DNA of 45,178 nt from Dichomitus squalens LYAD-421 SS1 (taxonomy: Eukaryota; Basidiomycota; Agaricomycetes; Polyporales; Polyporaceae): the NCBI RefSeq assembly GCF_000275845.1, contig NW_006766954.1, positions 25,902-71,079 on the forward strand, in the 5' to 3' direction. A program made the position numbers and the translations under genes. Shown here in pieces: positions 1 through 10,329 of this stretch; position 1 is the stretch's first letter, and each line of letters opens with the position of its first letter. The notes below the pieces were generated by a model. That model had not been told where the DNA came from and made no database searches. It saw nothing but the letters and a program-made list of their open reading frames with translations.

Positions 1-4
1 AAAA

Positions 5-79
5 CCACCACAGGGAATTGAACCGGCGACCTGCAAATTCAGTGTCCAACACAGCATGTTCAACCACTACACCACAGAA
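5..79 (-). other. tRNA-like pol III relic (possible SINE head)
   Basis: Read on the minus strand, this stretch has an A-box-like TGGTGTAGTGG and a B-box-like GGTTCAATTCC at tRNA spacing, and the middle resembles the anticodon arm of tRNA-Gln. The acceptor ends are not complementary and the T stem does not pair, so it is unlikely to be a working tRNA. A tRNA-derived repeat or decayed tRNA gene fits best. It lies at the very edge of the window. Confidence 0.45.
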
Positions 80-477
80 GCTCACACTGTAGCACAGAAT
101 AGCAGCCATATATAGCGCTCTTTGCTGGACTCCGAGAAGTTCTTCACCATCCTCACCTGTACCATAGCAGAACTTGGACATCCACCACTGATACCACTAT
201 TCTTGAGCATTATCTGGATATTGTACCTCTGTATCACTACTGAAACAAGCACATTGTAACAACTTAAAGTCTTCTATCACATGTTATTGCCCTTCTTCTA
301 ATAGACTATCAAGCTGCTTCTACAGCCTTAAAACAGACTGGTTTACAACTAGTGTATGGTTGTCTATGATAGATATTATTACATAAGAAGTATACAAGAT
401 GTGTGACTGATAAAACACCAATTGCTCAAATTGAGGCCTGAGTATACTGAAGTCAACATGTGAGGTCCAAGTTGTGG
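80..477. other. No gene seen
   Basis: This AT-richer stretch lies between the tRNA-like relic and the minisatellite. No conserved reading frame was recognised. Short frames here are in-frame extensions of the repeat or lack any family resemblance. Confidence 0.4.
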
Positions 478-678
478 CCCAAGTACCCCAAGTACCCCAA
501 GTATATAGACTTGGGTCAAGTCCGTGTACTTGGGACCAAGTACATGGACTTGGGGCCAAGTACACAGACTTGGGGCCAAGTACACAGACTTGAGGCCAAG
601 TACACAGACTTGAGGCCAAGTACACGGACTTGAGTTCAAGTACATGAACTTGGGCCCAAGTATGGGTCCAAGTCCGTG
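478..678. repeat. Palindromic 20-bp minisatellite
   Basis: There are about seven to nine imperfect tandem copies of a unit close to ACTTGGGGCCAAGTACACAG. Each unit contains the near-palindrome ACTTGG-GG-CCAAGT, so every repeat can form a small hairpin. The middle units (about 548-630) are almost identical, while the outer ones degrade. The array runs directly into the truncated Plavaka transposase frame. It is not a CRISPR array because there are no unique spacers. Confidence 0.85.
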
Positions 679-1872
679 ACGTTTTCCTGATGTACCACCG
701 TTGCATCGAGCTCTTTGGCACCACCGACAACTACGACACACAGTACTCCGAACGCCTTCACATTGACTTCACAAAGGATGCATATCGGGCGACAAACCAC
801 AAGGACGAGCTGACCCAGATGACGATTTGGCTTGAGCGTAAGGAGAAGGTTCAGCGTCACGAGCGGTATATTCAATGGCGTCTCGCACATGCTGTTCCCT
901 TGGTATCATCACGACTTGCTGCACCTCCAGTACCCATCCGGATCCCCGTACCTCAAGTTCTGCCGCATTCTGTTCAATCTTGCACTCCAGCTGTCTCGCC
1001 CTCTGAGCTGCCCCTCCCTACTGTTCCTGACAGTCAGCGGCCCAGCGATCATCTGCACTCCACAGCTGACAGCAAAAAAACCCGCGTCGAAATGACCAAG
1101 CACCCTTCGATTCGTGCGGTCAAGATTACAGCCATTCCCACTGACTATGGCGCATATTTCTTCCGTGACGCTCTTGCCCGATTTGTCTCGCAACGCAACT
1201 ATCCGCATTATACTCCACAGCAAATAGAGCGCGAGTCAGCACGCGTTTGTTTGCCATTTCAGACCCTTCCAGCATATCACAAGGTCAAGTTCTGGGTAAC
1301 TGATCCTGATGTCTGTGCAGCACCTGGAACAGAGACGCGAGACGTTATCCATGTGCAGCCAGCTCACAAGAGCAAGCGTGGTGACGTGCTCCCTGGACGC
1401 TTTGATACTGCACTTGTGCGCGACACTCGGGAAAATGCGCAGTTGGGAATACACGGTTTGTGATCACGTAGCTAACCAGCTCATGACCCATCTCACACCG
1501 TCCACAGGTTTACAAGTAGCGCAAGTCCGTATCGTCTTCAAGATCCCTAAGAAAGCCATCCCCGTTCTGTTTCCGAAGCTCAGCGACGCAGCGCGCCCTT
1601 ATGGGCATCTCGCCTATGTCGAGTGGTTCAGCCCATTTACTAATCCTGAACCTGATCACCGCATGTACAGGGTTTCTCGAGATCTCGGAGGGGGAGGAGA
1701 GCGGACGGGTAGCATTGTCGTGATTGACGACCTTGAGAGGAGCTGTCACCTATTTCCGGACTTTGGTCCCATAGCTCCTCGTGAGTGGACAAGCTCGACA
1801 GTTTTAGAATTATGCCCATCTTTCTATGTGAACCCATACGTAGACCGTCATATGTTCAAGCTTATATTGTAG
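675..1872 (+). pseudogene. Plavaka-type transposase, C-terminal part, 5'-truncated
   Basis: The frame reads RDVFLMYHRCIELFGTTDNY followed by SERLHIDFTKDAYRATNHKD, which I recognise as the C-terminal region of basidiomycete Plavaka (CMC superfamily) DNA transposases. A GT-AG intron at 1456-1507 (52 bp, with a CTAAC branch-like site) joins GIHG to LQVAQVRIVFK in frame. The second exon carries the conserved ending LAYVEWFSPF ... FGPIAPREWTSS ... FVNPYVDRHM-like and stops at 1870-1872. The upstream catalytic part is absent, and its place is taken by the minisatellite. The element is therefore a dead fragment, although what remains is free of stop codons. Family assignment is from memory of the motif. 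Confidence 0.75.
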
Positions 1873-2164
1873 ATGTGGCGTATTCGCGCGGCATGGACTT
1901 CTGCGCTGAATGTAATCGTAACAGACGCCCGTAATAGCCGCCCACTGGAGGCATGTCGACGCTCCGATCCTTTGACCGTGTCTGCTTTCGCCACATTGAT
2001 GCATGTTCAGAGCTTCGTAACAGTAAGTAAGATACATTCTCATCACATCACACTTCATTTGCAAGGCATGCTCACCACCACCAGTGGCGCCCGCTAGTAG
2101 AGTTGGCGAAGAGTGGATTAGTACAGATTATAGAGGACCTTGCTAAATTATCTCTAATTCGCAG
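1873..2164. other. Short gene-free stretch
   Basis: The stretch lies between the transposase stop and the first GPN2 relic. No terminal inverted repeat or target-site duplication could be recognised, so the 3' end of the transposon is not defined. Confidence 0.35.
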
Positions 2165-2890
2165 GTGCGGTTTTTCCTGATGAGGTGCTCTGACGCGGGT
2201 TTCGACGAAGCGTCGATCATGTCGAGGAGCTGGGTGACGTGAGGAGGGACGAAGATATTGGTGACGCGCGTTGGGTAGAGCATCGAACTGTTTGTCCTAC
2301 AGTGTCACAGATATGGGACGACGGGTTTGGTCGGATCTGGCGGAAACAAAGGGCCTTGCGACGCATGACATGATGGGCGGGACGACGGGTACATACCTCG
2401 ACGGCGATGGACTGCCGGGTGAAGAGGTTCTTTAGGTACAACAAGTCCTGGATCTCCCTGGAAAAAAATGGGGGTTAAAACTCTGGAGATACCGTAACCG
2501 ATGGCGGATGGACACTGCAAGCGGGCATGGAGGGAATAACGAGGGAGAGAGCCAGGTAGACAGATCGAGCTCACAAAATGCAGGGAATGCGTGGATATAT
2601 GTGGACGCGAGCACTCACCAAGGTCTCTGAACCGTTGAATTCCAAAACAAGGTCATTTCTCGCCACAACTTTGATGTGAGGCAGCTCGAGAAGCAGCATG
2701 GAGCACAGTAAGAGCGTGAGAATGGATACACGTCTTCGAGAATCGAGGATGTGTGAGTATGCGTCGCAGAGGCAGACTGCTGCTTCAAGGCCCACCAGGA
2801 TCCCTTCTTCAGCAAGGGCTGAATGAAGAATCTGCGTGAGTACGTACCTCGCAGCAGCTAGTTCTCGTCCTGCGTATGATGAACGACGGA
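2165..2890 (-). pseudogene. Decayed GPN2 copy 1 (3' half)
   Basis: Nucleotide blocks match the intact GPN2 gene at 11.4-12.8 kb in the same order and orientation. They include the segment around the exon 4/intron 3 junction (2,200-2,300), the exon 3 end with the dinucleotide block ctcgacg (about 2,400-2,450), exon 2 with its GTGAG donor (about 2,610-2,790), and the intron 1/exon 1 end (about 2,830-2,890). Frames are interrupted and no product is possible. The part matching the nucleotide-binding exon 1 is essentially missing. Homology was judged by eye, so the borders are approximate to about 50 bp. Confidence 0.7.
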
Positions 2891-3261
2891 AGGCGGTCGT
2901 GCGATAAGAGCCGGTGCCTTCTACAGCGATCGAAGGTTGCTTGACAGAGAAGGTGTGGCGAAACCAGCAAGTGATGGGTTACCCAACAGAGGGCAGCGAG
3001 AGAAGATACATCTCGCAATTCGCGAGGGACACAGGCGCTTTGCTGGAGTCCCCCTCCATTTCGTCGTGCCTCTGCGCAATGTCCGTTTCAAAGCACTGCC
3101 CCGACTGCAACGAAGCGAAATACTGCATTGTCTCCTTGACTGTACATTTTTGAACCTGAACCAGCTTCGTTCGCCTGGCAGCCTCTGCGACGGGAACCTT
3201 TTGTCGCCAGCCAAAGACCTACGCACCCCATCTCGAGGCAACGCGTACATCTGGGCTCGTC
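2891..3261. other. Unassigned sequence between relics
   Basis: Open frames exist on both strands, but none resembles a known family or shows a convincing exon structure. It probably belongs to the same decayed region. Confidence 0.3.
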
Positions 3262-3840
3262 CTACCACCCGACTGCTCTTTCCGCACCAAAACATGCCCT
3301 TTGCGATAGGCACTCATCGACGTCCCCCGCAGCAAAGCGCAGGACGCCTAGAACGCAGGCCGCGACTGGCCAGCAGCGGCGCCACCGTGATCGCTGTTGT
3401 ATGCGCCGAAACCGCGGGCTGGTAGGCCCGCGGAGGCTGCGCGGCGGGTCGAGCAGGAGCATATGAGTATGTGTTCTGCGGTCGCACTGCCTCGACATGC
3501 GAGACGCGCAGGTTACAGAGCGAGGGCGCAGGTACGGGCTGGGTGAGTACGGGCTGGGCGCCGGCACACCATACCCATCGCCGTAGGGAATGTGCGGGAC
3601 CGGAGCGAGGGGGCCCATGGCTGGAACTGCAGGACCATTGGTGGTGAAGGACACATTGAGAACAGGGGACTCGTGCGTACCCTTGAGGAGACACGCGTCG
3701 ACCTGAACAACAGTCAAGTCGTACCGCGCGCCAGTAGCGCCGATGGACTCAGAAAGCTCGAGCCCCACGAATGCGGCGGCCTGCTTGGGGATTGCCTGGG
3801 CCGCAAGCAAGTCCGCATACTCCAAGGGCCCGTTGAACAA
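3262..3840 (-). CDS. Unidentified proline-rich ORF, probably a gene fragment
   Basis: A 192-codon open frame reads on the minus strand. The first half looks protein-like, with LEYADLLAAQAI, then AAFVGLELSESIGATGARYD, then LTVVQVDACLLKG. It passes into a Pro/Tyr/Gly-rich stretch and finally an arginine-rich tail that looks like read-through. I do not recognise the family. It sits between two decayed GPN2 copies, so it may be a leftover of a neighbouring gene carried by the same duplications. The N-terminus is not defined because upstream frames are broken near 3,840-3,900. Confidence 0.3.
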   Translation of the reverse strand: MFNGPLEYADLLAAQAIPKQAAAFVGLELSESIGATGARYDLTVVQVDACLLKGTHESPVLNVSFTTNGPAVPAMGPLAPVPHIPYGDGYGVPAPSPYSPSPYLRPRSVTCASRMSRQCDRRTHTHMLLLDPPRSLRGPTSPRFRRIQQRSRWRRCWPVAACVLGVLRFAAGDVDECLSQRACFGAERAVGW

Positions 3841-3929
3841 CGGGAGCGCTGTTGAGCGAGATCCGTGGAGTCATTCACTTCCGGTTTCAAGTCGAAGTCA
3901 GATCCTAGTCGGTGTAGTTGATCTGCTTG

Positions 3930-4975
3930 CGGACGCCCCCATCTCTTGTCCTCCCTCGACGCCGCCGCTTCCTCCCGCGTCGATCCGCTGCTTCTGCACA
4001 TCCCACACATCTGCGCACAGGCTCCGTATCGTCCCTGCGCCCAACATGACGAGCGTGTGCGCGTTCAGACGCCCCGATGAGGGCTGAATGGAGGCGTCGA
4101 CTAGTAGGACAAAATGCGGCCTGTGGCCTCAGTAGATGACGCGTGGGATGAAGCATGGACGCTTGGTCTATGCTACGCACGGCGCAGAACCTCGGCCGGG
4201 CCTTGACCAGACACAAACGGAGGGGGACAAGGAAGTATCCGAGACGATGGCGACGCACCTCGCTGCTGAGGGGCTCGAAGCCCACGAAGATCAAGTCCCC
4301 AACAGGCGAGCACATGGCCATGCTCGGGGTTGTGTACGGTGCGGGATCAGGTTCTCATGGTCTGGACTCCGACGGAGAAGTCGGTAGGTAAGTCGGAAGG
4401 GAAGTCTGTAGCAATGTGGCCGACGGCGCGAGGATGATACATTCGTGCAGGGTGAAGAAGAGGAGAAAAGACGGTTAGGCATGTGGTACGCGGTATGCAG
4501 AGAAGGCGCGGACATGTGGTGGGGTGGACTCACCAAAAGGTGATTTGAACAGGGGGACAGATCGAGATGTAGCACGAGTGGGGAAGTAACGGTAACTCGC
4601 GACCACACGTTGCGACAGCGAATGCCCGCTAGCGACCGGAACTCCTGGTCAACGAGGGCCACACGAACACGAGTCATTTGTGCATGGATATACGTATAGG
4701 ACGCTTTGAGTGACTTTCCGCATGATATGCTCGGTATTGAATAGTCAGCACTGAGCTCTGTCTCGCCGAGTAGGTCGTACAGGTGGTCTTCTTCCTTGTC
4801 GAGCTCTTCGCAGAGTGTACCGAGGTATCCTGTGCGGGATGGCATTCTGCCGCCAGCACCAAGGCCAAACTCGTTCATTGCCTCTGTCGTCGCATACAGC
4901 GTCCACAAAGGGCTGTGCCGCGCAGTTCCGAGCCAAGTATCGTCCGAGAGGATGAAGGAAGAGCCTGAGAAGGGA
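3930..4975 (-). pseudogene. Decayed GPN2 copy 2 (nearly full length)
   Basis: This is a second relic of GPN2 in the same orientation. Blocks equivalent to exon 1 survive at about 4,680-4,960, where MNEFGLGAGGRMP, ELDKEEDHLYDLLGETELS resembles the intact [32 protein letters not shown]. Exon 2-like sequence lies near 4,520-4,670, and exon 3/4 blocks at about 3,950-4,330 (LVGFEPLSSEV versus [10 protein letters not shown]). The G1/P-loop start is missing, the G3 motif DLPGQ has become DLLGE, and frames are broken. It cannot encode a working GTPase. Borders are approximate. Confidence 0.75.
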
Positions 4976-5919
4976 CTCACCGCTCAGACGCGCATCGTGT
5001 CACATGCCCACGTGGATTAGGTGCAGGCGCTTTGACTCGTCGTCCTCGCCCATCCGGAGCGACCGGCCACTTCATCGCATCCCTGCAAGCCCGGTCTTCC
5101 ATGCACACCATTCCAGGATCTGTAATAATGCTTTGTGCCCAAACCCCAAGCGCTGATACGCCCGGACATTAACGGAGCTCAGCCCGCCACTCGTCCTCCT
5201 ACGTCGCGCGGTCGATCCCGCTGCCAGTGTCTGGAAACTCTGCCTTCTCCACCCGCAGGCCCCCCGTCCAATCGGAGTCTGCGATACCACACTGCGTATG
5301 CGCCGAGATCGGACTCAATCTGGTTGCATATAGATGCCTGTATGGTCGCCGCGCAGACTTAAGCTTCGGAATATCTGAGTTGTCCGCGAAACTGTAACTG
5401 TTGATGTAGCAGCAGACGCGGCTGGCTGGAGGGAATCCGACGTGATATTTTGGCACAACGGATCAAGGTGAGTAGCTTCAGGATGCTCTTATAACTGACT
5501 AAGCCTACATAACAGTGCGGCGGCCTGTCCCGCTCTACTCATCTCATGTATGGGATGTTTGTGCTCAGCTGCCAACCTCTTCCATCGGCAGCGCAGGCAG
5601 CGTACGACGCATGTTTACCATTCCTCTAGATTTTCTTTGATTTCAGGTAGCGGAAGTCGATAATCTGATCTTCCACAAGCTTCAATCGCCGTGTCAGCGT
5701 GAGTCGTCCCAGTTCCTGGATCTGTAGATCCCGTCATTTATCCCTACTTTCGTACAGCTGCCTTTGCATCGGATAGAACCACTTATATGAAGCTCAGGTC
5801 AGCATGCATCCTCTGTCCTGGTGTATGACTATCACACAAAGTCGCTTATACATCACTCGAGGTAAGACCCGATCGGCGGGTAGAGTGGCTCCCAACTACG
5901 AACAGCGTGTCGGAGCACG
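4976..5919 (+). other. Possible multi-exon gene relic, unresolved
   Basis: The stretch is rich in plausible GT-AG junctions on the plus strand. One series reads GWLEGIRRDILAQRIK, then an intron at about 5,467-5,514, then a frame with STHLMYGMFVLSCQPLPS, and later short pieces VAEVDNLIFHKLQSPC and AFASDRTTYMKL. I could not join these into one intact frame because stops intervene, and I do not recognise the family. It may be a decayed gene or a highly split gene whose splice sites I misjudged. Confidence 0.25.
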
Positions 5920-5930
5920 TAAATAAATAG
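5920..5930 (+). promoter_or_regulatory. TATA-like box of DUF6533 gene 1
   Basis: The sequence TAAATAAATAG lies about 84-94 bp before the ATG at 6014. DUF6533 genes 2 and 3 in this window have GATAAATAAG and GATAAAAAG about 90-95 bp before their ATGs. This shared position supports a core promoter role. Confidence 0.45.
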
Positions 5931-6013
5931 GTGTCAGGGAAGGAATCATCCAAGCAACCCACCTTCTCCCAGTCCTTCACGATACCGCTGCGCTGCTGCT
6001 TCGATCCTTCAGT

Positions 6014-7662
6014 ATGGCGGACAACTCAGAGGTGAAGGCCCTGTCCGAGGTCTTGTAAGTGCTGTAGCTCCTGCATGTCATGTACCTACTACACTTTCGT
6101 CTAGCTTCGGAAATTGCTGGACATACGCGGGCGCCGGTTCGTTCCTCATAAGGTCAATCAACGCCGAGCACATACTAATGGGCGGATCGTGACCTTATCC
6201 ACAGCACTATTAGCTTATGACTACATCCTCACGTTCAACAGCGAGGTGACACTCTTCTGGATGGGAGGCCGTCTGTCCGGGGCGACAATTCTCTTTCTTC
6301 TCAACCGATACATCACTCTCGCAGCACAAATATTCAATGCGGCTCCAATCCCTCCGTCTGTGGAGGTATGTCTTTCTACATCTAGCATGTGTGGCTCATT
6401 GCTTGACGCCGTGTTAGAGGTATACAATGTTCTTGAGAGGCTCTGGATCGTGCGACGGTTCTGACGCACGCACAGCGCATTTTCGGAACATGTTGTTAAC
6501 ATTGTATTGTTAGCCTTACAGTATCCCCCATGGGCTGGTATGTGACCGCCCTATGCTCCGCGTGAATTGGCAGCTCTGACAACCTCTTTGTCGTGCAGCA
6601 TTTTCAGCACTCAGATCATATGCTTTGTGTCCCAACCCATATCGATGGCCTATTTCAGCAACTGTTTTTGCACTCTCTTTGGTGCCCTTCGTCACAAATA
6701 TGTGGGTGCGTACCCTGGATTTGCCATGCCCGAGCAGCATTGATTCCTCCTAAGGGAAACCTGTACAAAATGTCATTTGTCGACGATCCCAAACTGGGCA
6801 TGATACCCACTAATCCGATATCGTCGAGCACACAGTTGAAGTAAGTTTATTGTGACACTGCTCTAATGTGATATCTGACGCTGCAGGTGGAAGACGTACG
6901 TGCAATTCTTACAGATACATGATGAGCGGAGACATGTTCTGAGGCGAGATATTACAGTGGAGGCGGCAACGCGATCTTCTATGATTGCTTCTGATTTCCT
7001 GGTTCTCTGCGTTACCTGGTATCGAACATATGAGACCGCCAAGCTAACTCTCCGTAGCCTTGGAAATAAAACGTTCGCAAGCATTCTCCTCCTAGATGGT
7101 GTGTACGCAAGCTCATCATTCCTACTGCATGATTTCGCACTAAAGCACGCTCACATTACTTCAGGAACAACTTACTTCTTGTAAGTGGGTGCAAATGTGT
7201 CCAGGTCTGCCAATGTTCTCATCTTGAACCAATAGACTTCTGCTGCTCTCCAATATTCTCCGAATGACATTCACTCTGGTTGGGATCAGCGGCGCTTGTG
7301 TGTGGTGGTATTTCGCTGACGAGTATCTATCAGGTTGAGCACAACACACTTGTAAATGATGCATTGACTGCTGCCGCTGTGCTCGAGTGGTCGTACGTCT
7401 ACATTTGAGTTGCATCGTACTGCCAAACGTTCACCACGATGTTGTGTTTAGCTTGTCCCCCATCCTGACCTCGAGGTTCCTCATCGACTTGCAGAAGGCA
7501 CAGCGCAAGCTGGAGGCCTCTTCTAGGTCGTTCTCACTCGGGGAACTTGAATTCGAACCGCAGACATCGAGGAACACGAGCCGCTTGATTGGGTCTTTGG
7601 GAGCTCAGCTCGCGTTTCACGAAGACGAGGACGAAGCGAACGAGATGGAAGATGCATCGTAG
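6014..7662 (+). CDS. DUF6533 multi-pass membrane protein, gene 1
   Basis: Twelve exons join in phase to 343 codons: 6014-6054, 6105-6136, 6205-6365, 6418-6457, 6514-6537, 6599-6705, 6755-6840, 6887-7098, 7165-7180, 7236-7278, 7334-7392, 7452-7662. The start MADNSEVK is followed by the DUF6533 signature ALLAYDYILTFNSEVTLFW and FLLNRYITLAAQ. Roughly seven hydrophobic segments follow, including PPWAAFSALRSYALC, a D-FLVLCVTWYRTYET motif and SPILTSRFLIDLQKAQ near the end, with an acidic cytosolic-looking tail. The family is large in agaricomycetes and has no known function. Compared with gene 2, exon 8 contains 57 extra bases because the donor of an ultrashort intron (positions 6915-6957) is AT instead of GT, and the sequence reads through in frame. 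It is convergent with gene 2. Confidence 0.85.
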
Positions 7663-8573
7663 ATGCTGCCAGTCAGCAGACATGCCTGCAGTGGTGCAGT
7701 TATGAGTGGCTTGTCTGTATCTTTCTTGGGCCATCAGATCACCCGTAGATCATAACATATTCGCCTTGTACCTAGAATGACGGTGACGAACTCGCGAAGA
7801 TTCCTTACGTAATTTAATGACCAAGCAGCCCGGTACATCAGCTAGTGGATGTTCACAACACACACTATATCACCGACGTGGCTCCTCTATGCCTATCATT
7901 GGTCTCATCTCCACCTTCAGCATGATGCCTTGCATGGCGAGCTGTCTCTGAAAATTTCAGTCGCAAAGCCTTTACTGAACACAGGTCTTGTTGTACATGA
8001 GTCGAGAGCTTGTTCATACAGCAGCGTCTGTGATGCATTACGATCAAATACCAATACGTTCGCGCGTTGAGAACCTTAGCTTCATGAACTTCCGGCTTTG
8101 CAGTGGAAGCGCGTTTCCTCCGTCTTCCTCAGACACTCCCATGGCAGCTCCTGGCAGCACGTAGCCTACATACCTCTCGAAGCCGTTGATGCCAACCACG
8201 CTCCCACATTCTGCAAGGAGAAGGACTAGGAATTAAGGCGCAGAGACATGCTTTGTTCTCGAAGATGTTGTTTCGCCGCATACTATGCCTCCCACCGACC
8301 GGTCACGGCGTGGGGCTGACCATCCAGAACTGGGGCGTTCCGATCAACAGGCTTGCCCTGCCAGTCGTTGTGCTCGTCAGCTCCCGAAACGCTCTGTATC
8401 GTCATCCCGTGTGCGGAGAACGTCCACAGCCGTGATAGAAGCAATGAGGAATATCGGCCCGGTCGCTATAGTAGAACTGTGCTCCCGTCTGATAGCGATC
8501 TGACTATCCGAGACACATACAGACAACTCTACGTGATTGCACGACTGTAGATAAGTCTAGCACTAACTCACCC
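7663..8573. other. Intergenic stretch between convergent DUF6533 genes
   Basis: About 910 bp contain the 3' flanks of both genes. Frames of 60-73 codons are present, but none has a recognised motif or exon structure. No inverted-repeat hairpin spanning the two gene ends was seen beyond the genes themselves. Confidence 0.5.
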
Positions 8574-10225
8574 CTACGGCTCATCTCCGCCCTCATTCTG
8601 TTCATCGTCTTCGTGGAATGAGAGCTGGGCTCCCAAGGACCCAACGAAGCGGCTCATGTTTGTCGATGTCTGTGGTCGGAATGCGACTTCCCCGAGAGAG
8701 ATGGACTGAGAAGAGCCCGCCAGCTTGCGCTGGGCCTTCTGCAAGTCGATCAGGAACCTCGACGTAAGGATTGCGGTCAAGCTGAACCCGCGCCATCACG
8801 GTCAGAAGTTCGCAGAGATGCAACGTAGACGTACGGTTCCTCGAACAAAACGATGGCACTCGTTATACTATTTGTACCGTTCTCCGCAACCTAGAAATTG
8901 TCAGCAAAATACCGTCGTACCCAAGCGCGACTCACCCCAGTCAAAGTGAACGTCATTTGGAGGACGCTCAAGATAAGCAGAGCTCTGTTATCTCAACGTG
9001 AGTACACGGGAAAGCCTAGACATGATTGTTCCGCTCACAAAAAGTAAATTGTTCCTGTGATAATGCGAGATGGCGCCTCAGCGCGAGACCATCAGGCTTG
9101 GACGATAAGTTTGAGTACGCACCATCCAGGAGAAGGATACCGGCGAACGTTTTCTTGCCGAGGCTACGAAGAGATAGCTTGGCGGTCTCGTATGTTCGAT
9201 AACAGGTAAAGCATAGAACTAATAAATCAGAACCGATCAGAGCACATCGTGTCGCCACCGCCACTGTCAGGTCTCATCTCAGAACGTGTCTGCTAGACTA
9301 TAGACCTGTAAACGTGCACCTACGCCTACCATGTGCAATGTCAGATACTACATCACAGAGCAGCGCGAAGAGAATGCTTACTTCATAGCTGTGCTCGCTG
9401 ATATCGGAGTGACGGGTATGACGCCCAGATTTGGGTCGTCCACGACTGATAATCCGTGTAGGGCACCCTGTGGGAGAAAATCGCGTTTGAATGCCACTCA
9501 AACATTCCGTGTCCGCGGTACGTACCCACATATTCGTGACGATGGGTACCGAAGAAAGTGCAAACACGGTGGCTGGCACAAGCAGTCGAAACGGCTCTGG
9601 ACACAAAGCATAGGACCTGAGGGCCGAGAATGCTGTATGAGAAAGCAGCCGTCAGATTTGTGAATTTCATGCAAAACGTAGGGTAATCTCGTACCAGCCC
9701 ATGGAAGATACTGCAAGGCCCTTAACACGATCGCAGCAACATAATCGGAAAATTCACTGTATATGCGTCAGAACGTATATCCCAGAGTTTGTGAAACCCG
9801 TCTATACCCCTGCCATAGTCTGTGTTATGCATCGAACCATTCACGGTAGTCGTTGGAAGACATACCTTGACAGACGAAGGGATGGGGACCGTGTTGACGA
9901 TCTGCGATGCGAGAGTGATGTACCGGTTAAGGAGAAACAAGGCGGTTGCGCCGGACCGTTGGTGTCCCCTCCAGAAGAGCATCACCTCGTCGTCGAACGT
10001 GAGGATGTAGTCAAAAGCCAAGAATGCTGCACGAGAGGGACACCATCTTCTTTTATGAATATCCCAACATTGGTTGCATTTATGGGACAAACCATTGGCA
10101 GCGTATGAACAGGAATTGCTGAAGCTAGATGCGAGCGTAGAGGTTACATCAGATGCAGGGACCGCAGCATTGAGCCGTACTTACAATAGTGCAAACGCGG
10201 CCTGATCTTCTAAGCTGTTCGACAT
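8574..10225 (-). CDS. DUF6533 multi-pass membrane protein, gene 2
   Basis: Thirteen exons join in phase to 323 codons, from 5' to 3': 10185-10225, 10093-10124, 9866-10026, 9775-9809, 9695-9720, 9526-9632, 9382-9467, 9306-9319, 9123-9263, 9039-9054, 8936-8984, 8835-8890, 8574-8781. The protein begins MSNSLEDQAAFALF and carries the signature AFLAFDYILTFDDEVMLFW, then FLLNRYITLASQ, LQYLPWAAFSALRSYALC, VVDDPNLGVIP, LVLCFTCYRTYETAK and ILTSRFLIDLQKAQRKL. Exon lengths 41, 32, 161, 107, 86 and 16 match gene 1, showing a recent common origin, but in inverted orientation. All introns have GT-AG ends, including a 42-bp intron at 9264-9305. It is the best-preserved family member here. Membrane location is inferred from hydrophobicity. 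Confidence 0.87.
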
Positions 10226-10319
10226 ACTGAAGTTTCGAATTGTGAACACTGCAGCTGCAGAAGTGTCGCGAAGGCCCTACAGCGGAAGATGTGCACTCTA
10301 GAGGCTCCGAATGGGGAGG

Positions 10320-10329
10320 CTTATTTATC
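10320..10329 (-). promoter_or_regulatory. TATA-like box of DUF6533 gene 2
   Basis: GATAAATAAG on the minus strand lies about 95 bp upstream of the ATG at 10225, in the same position as in the paralogues. Confidence 0.45.

Noticed and set aside
5..79. Functional tRNA-Gln gene
   Set aside because: Acceptor and T stems do not pair, although A- and B-box-like motifs are present.
478..678. Possible CRISPR-like array
   Set aside because: Units are contiguous with no unique spacers, and the sequence is eukaryotic. It is a minisatellite.
1440..1510. Apparent frameshift in the Plavaka fragment
   Set aside because: A 52-bp GT-AG intron at 1456-1507 joins the two frames exactly, so no frameshift is needed.
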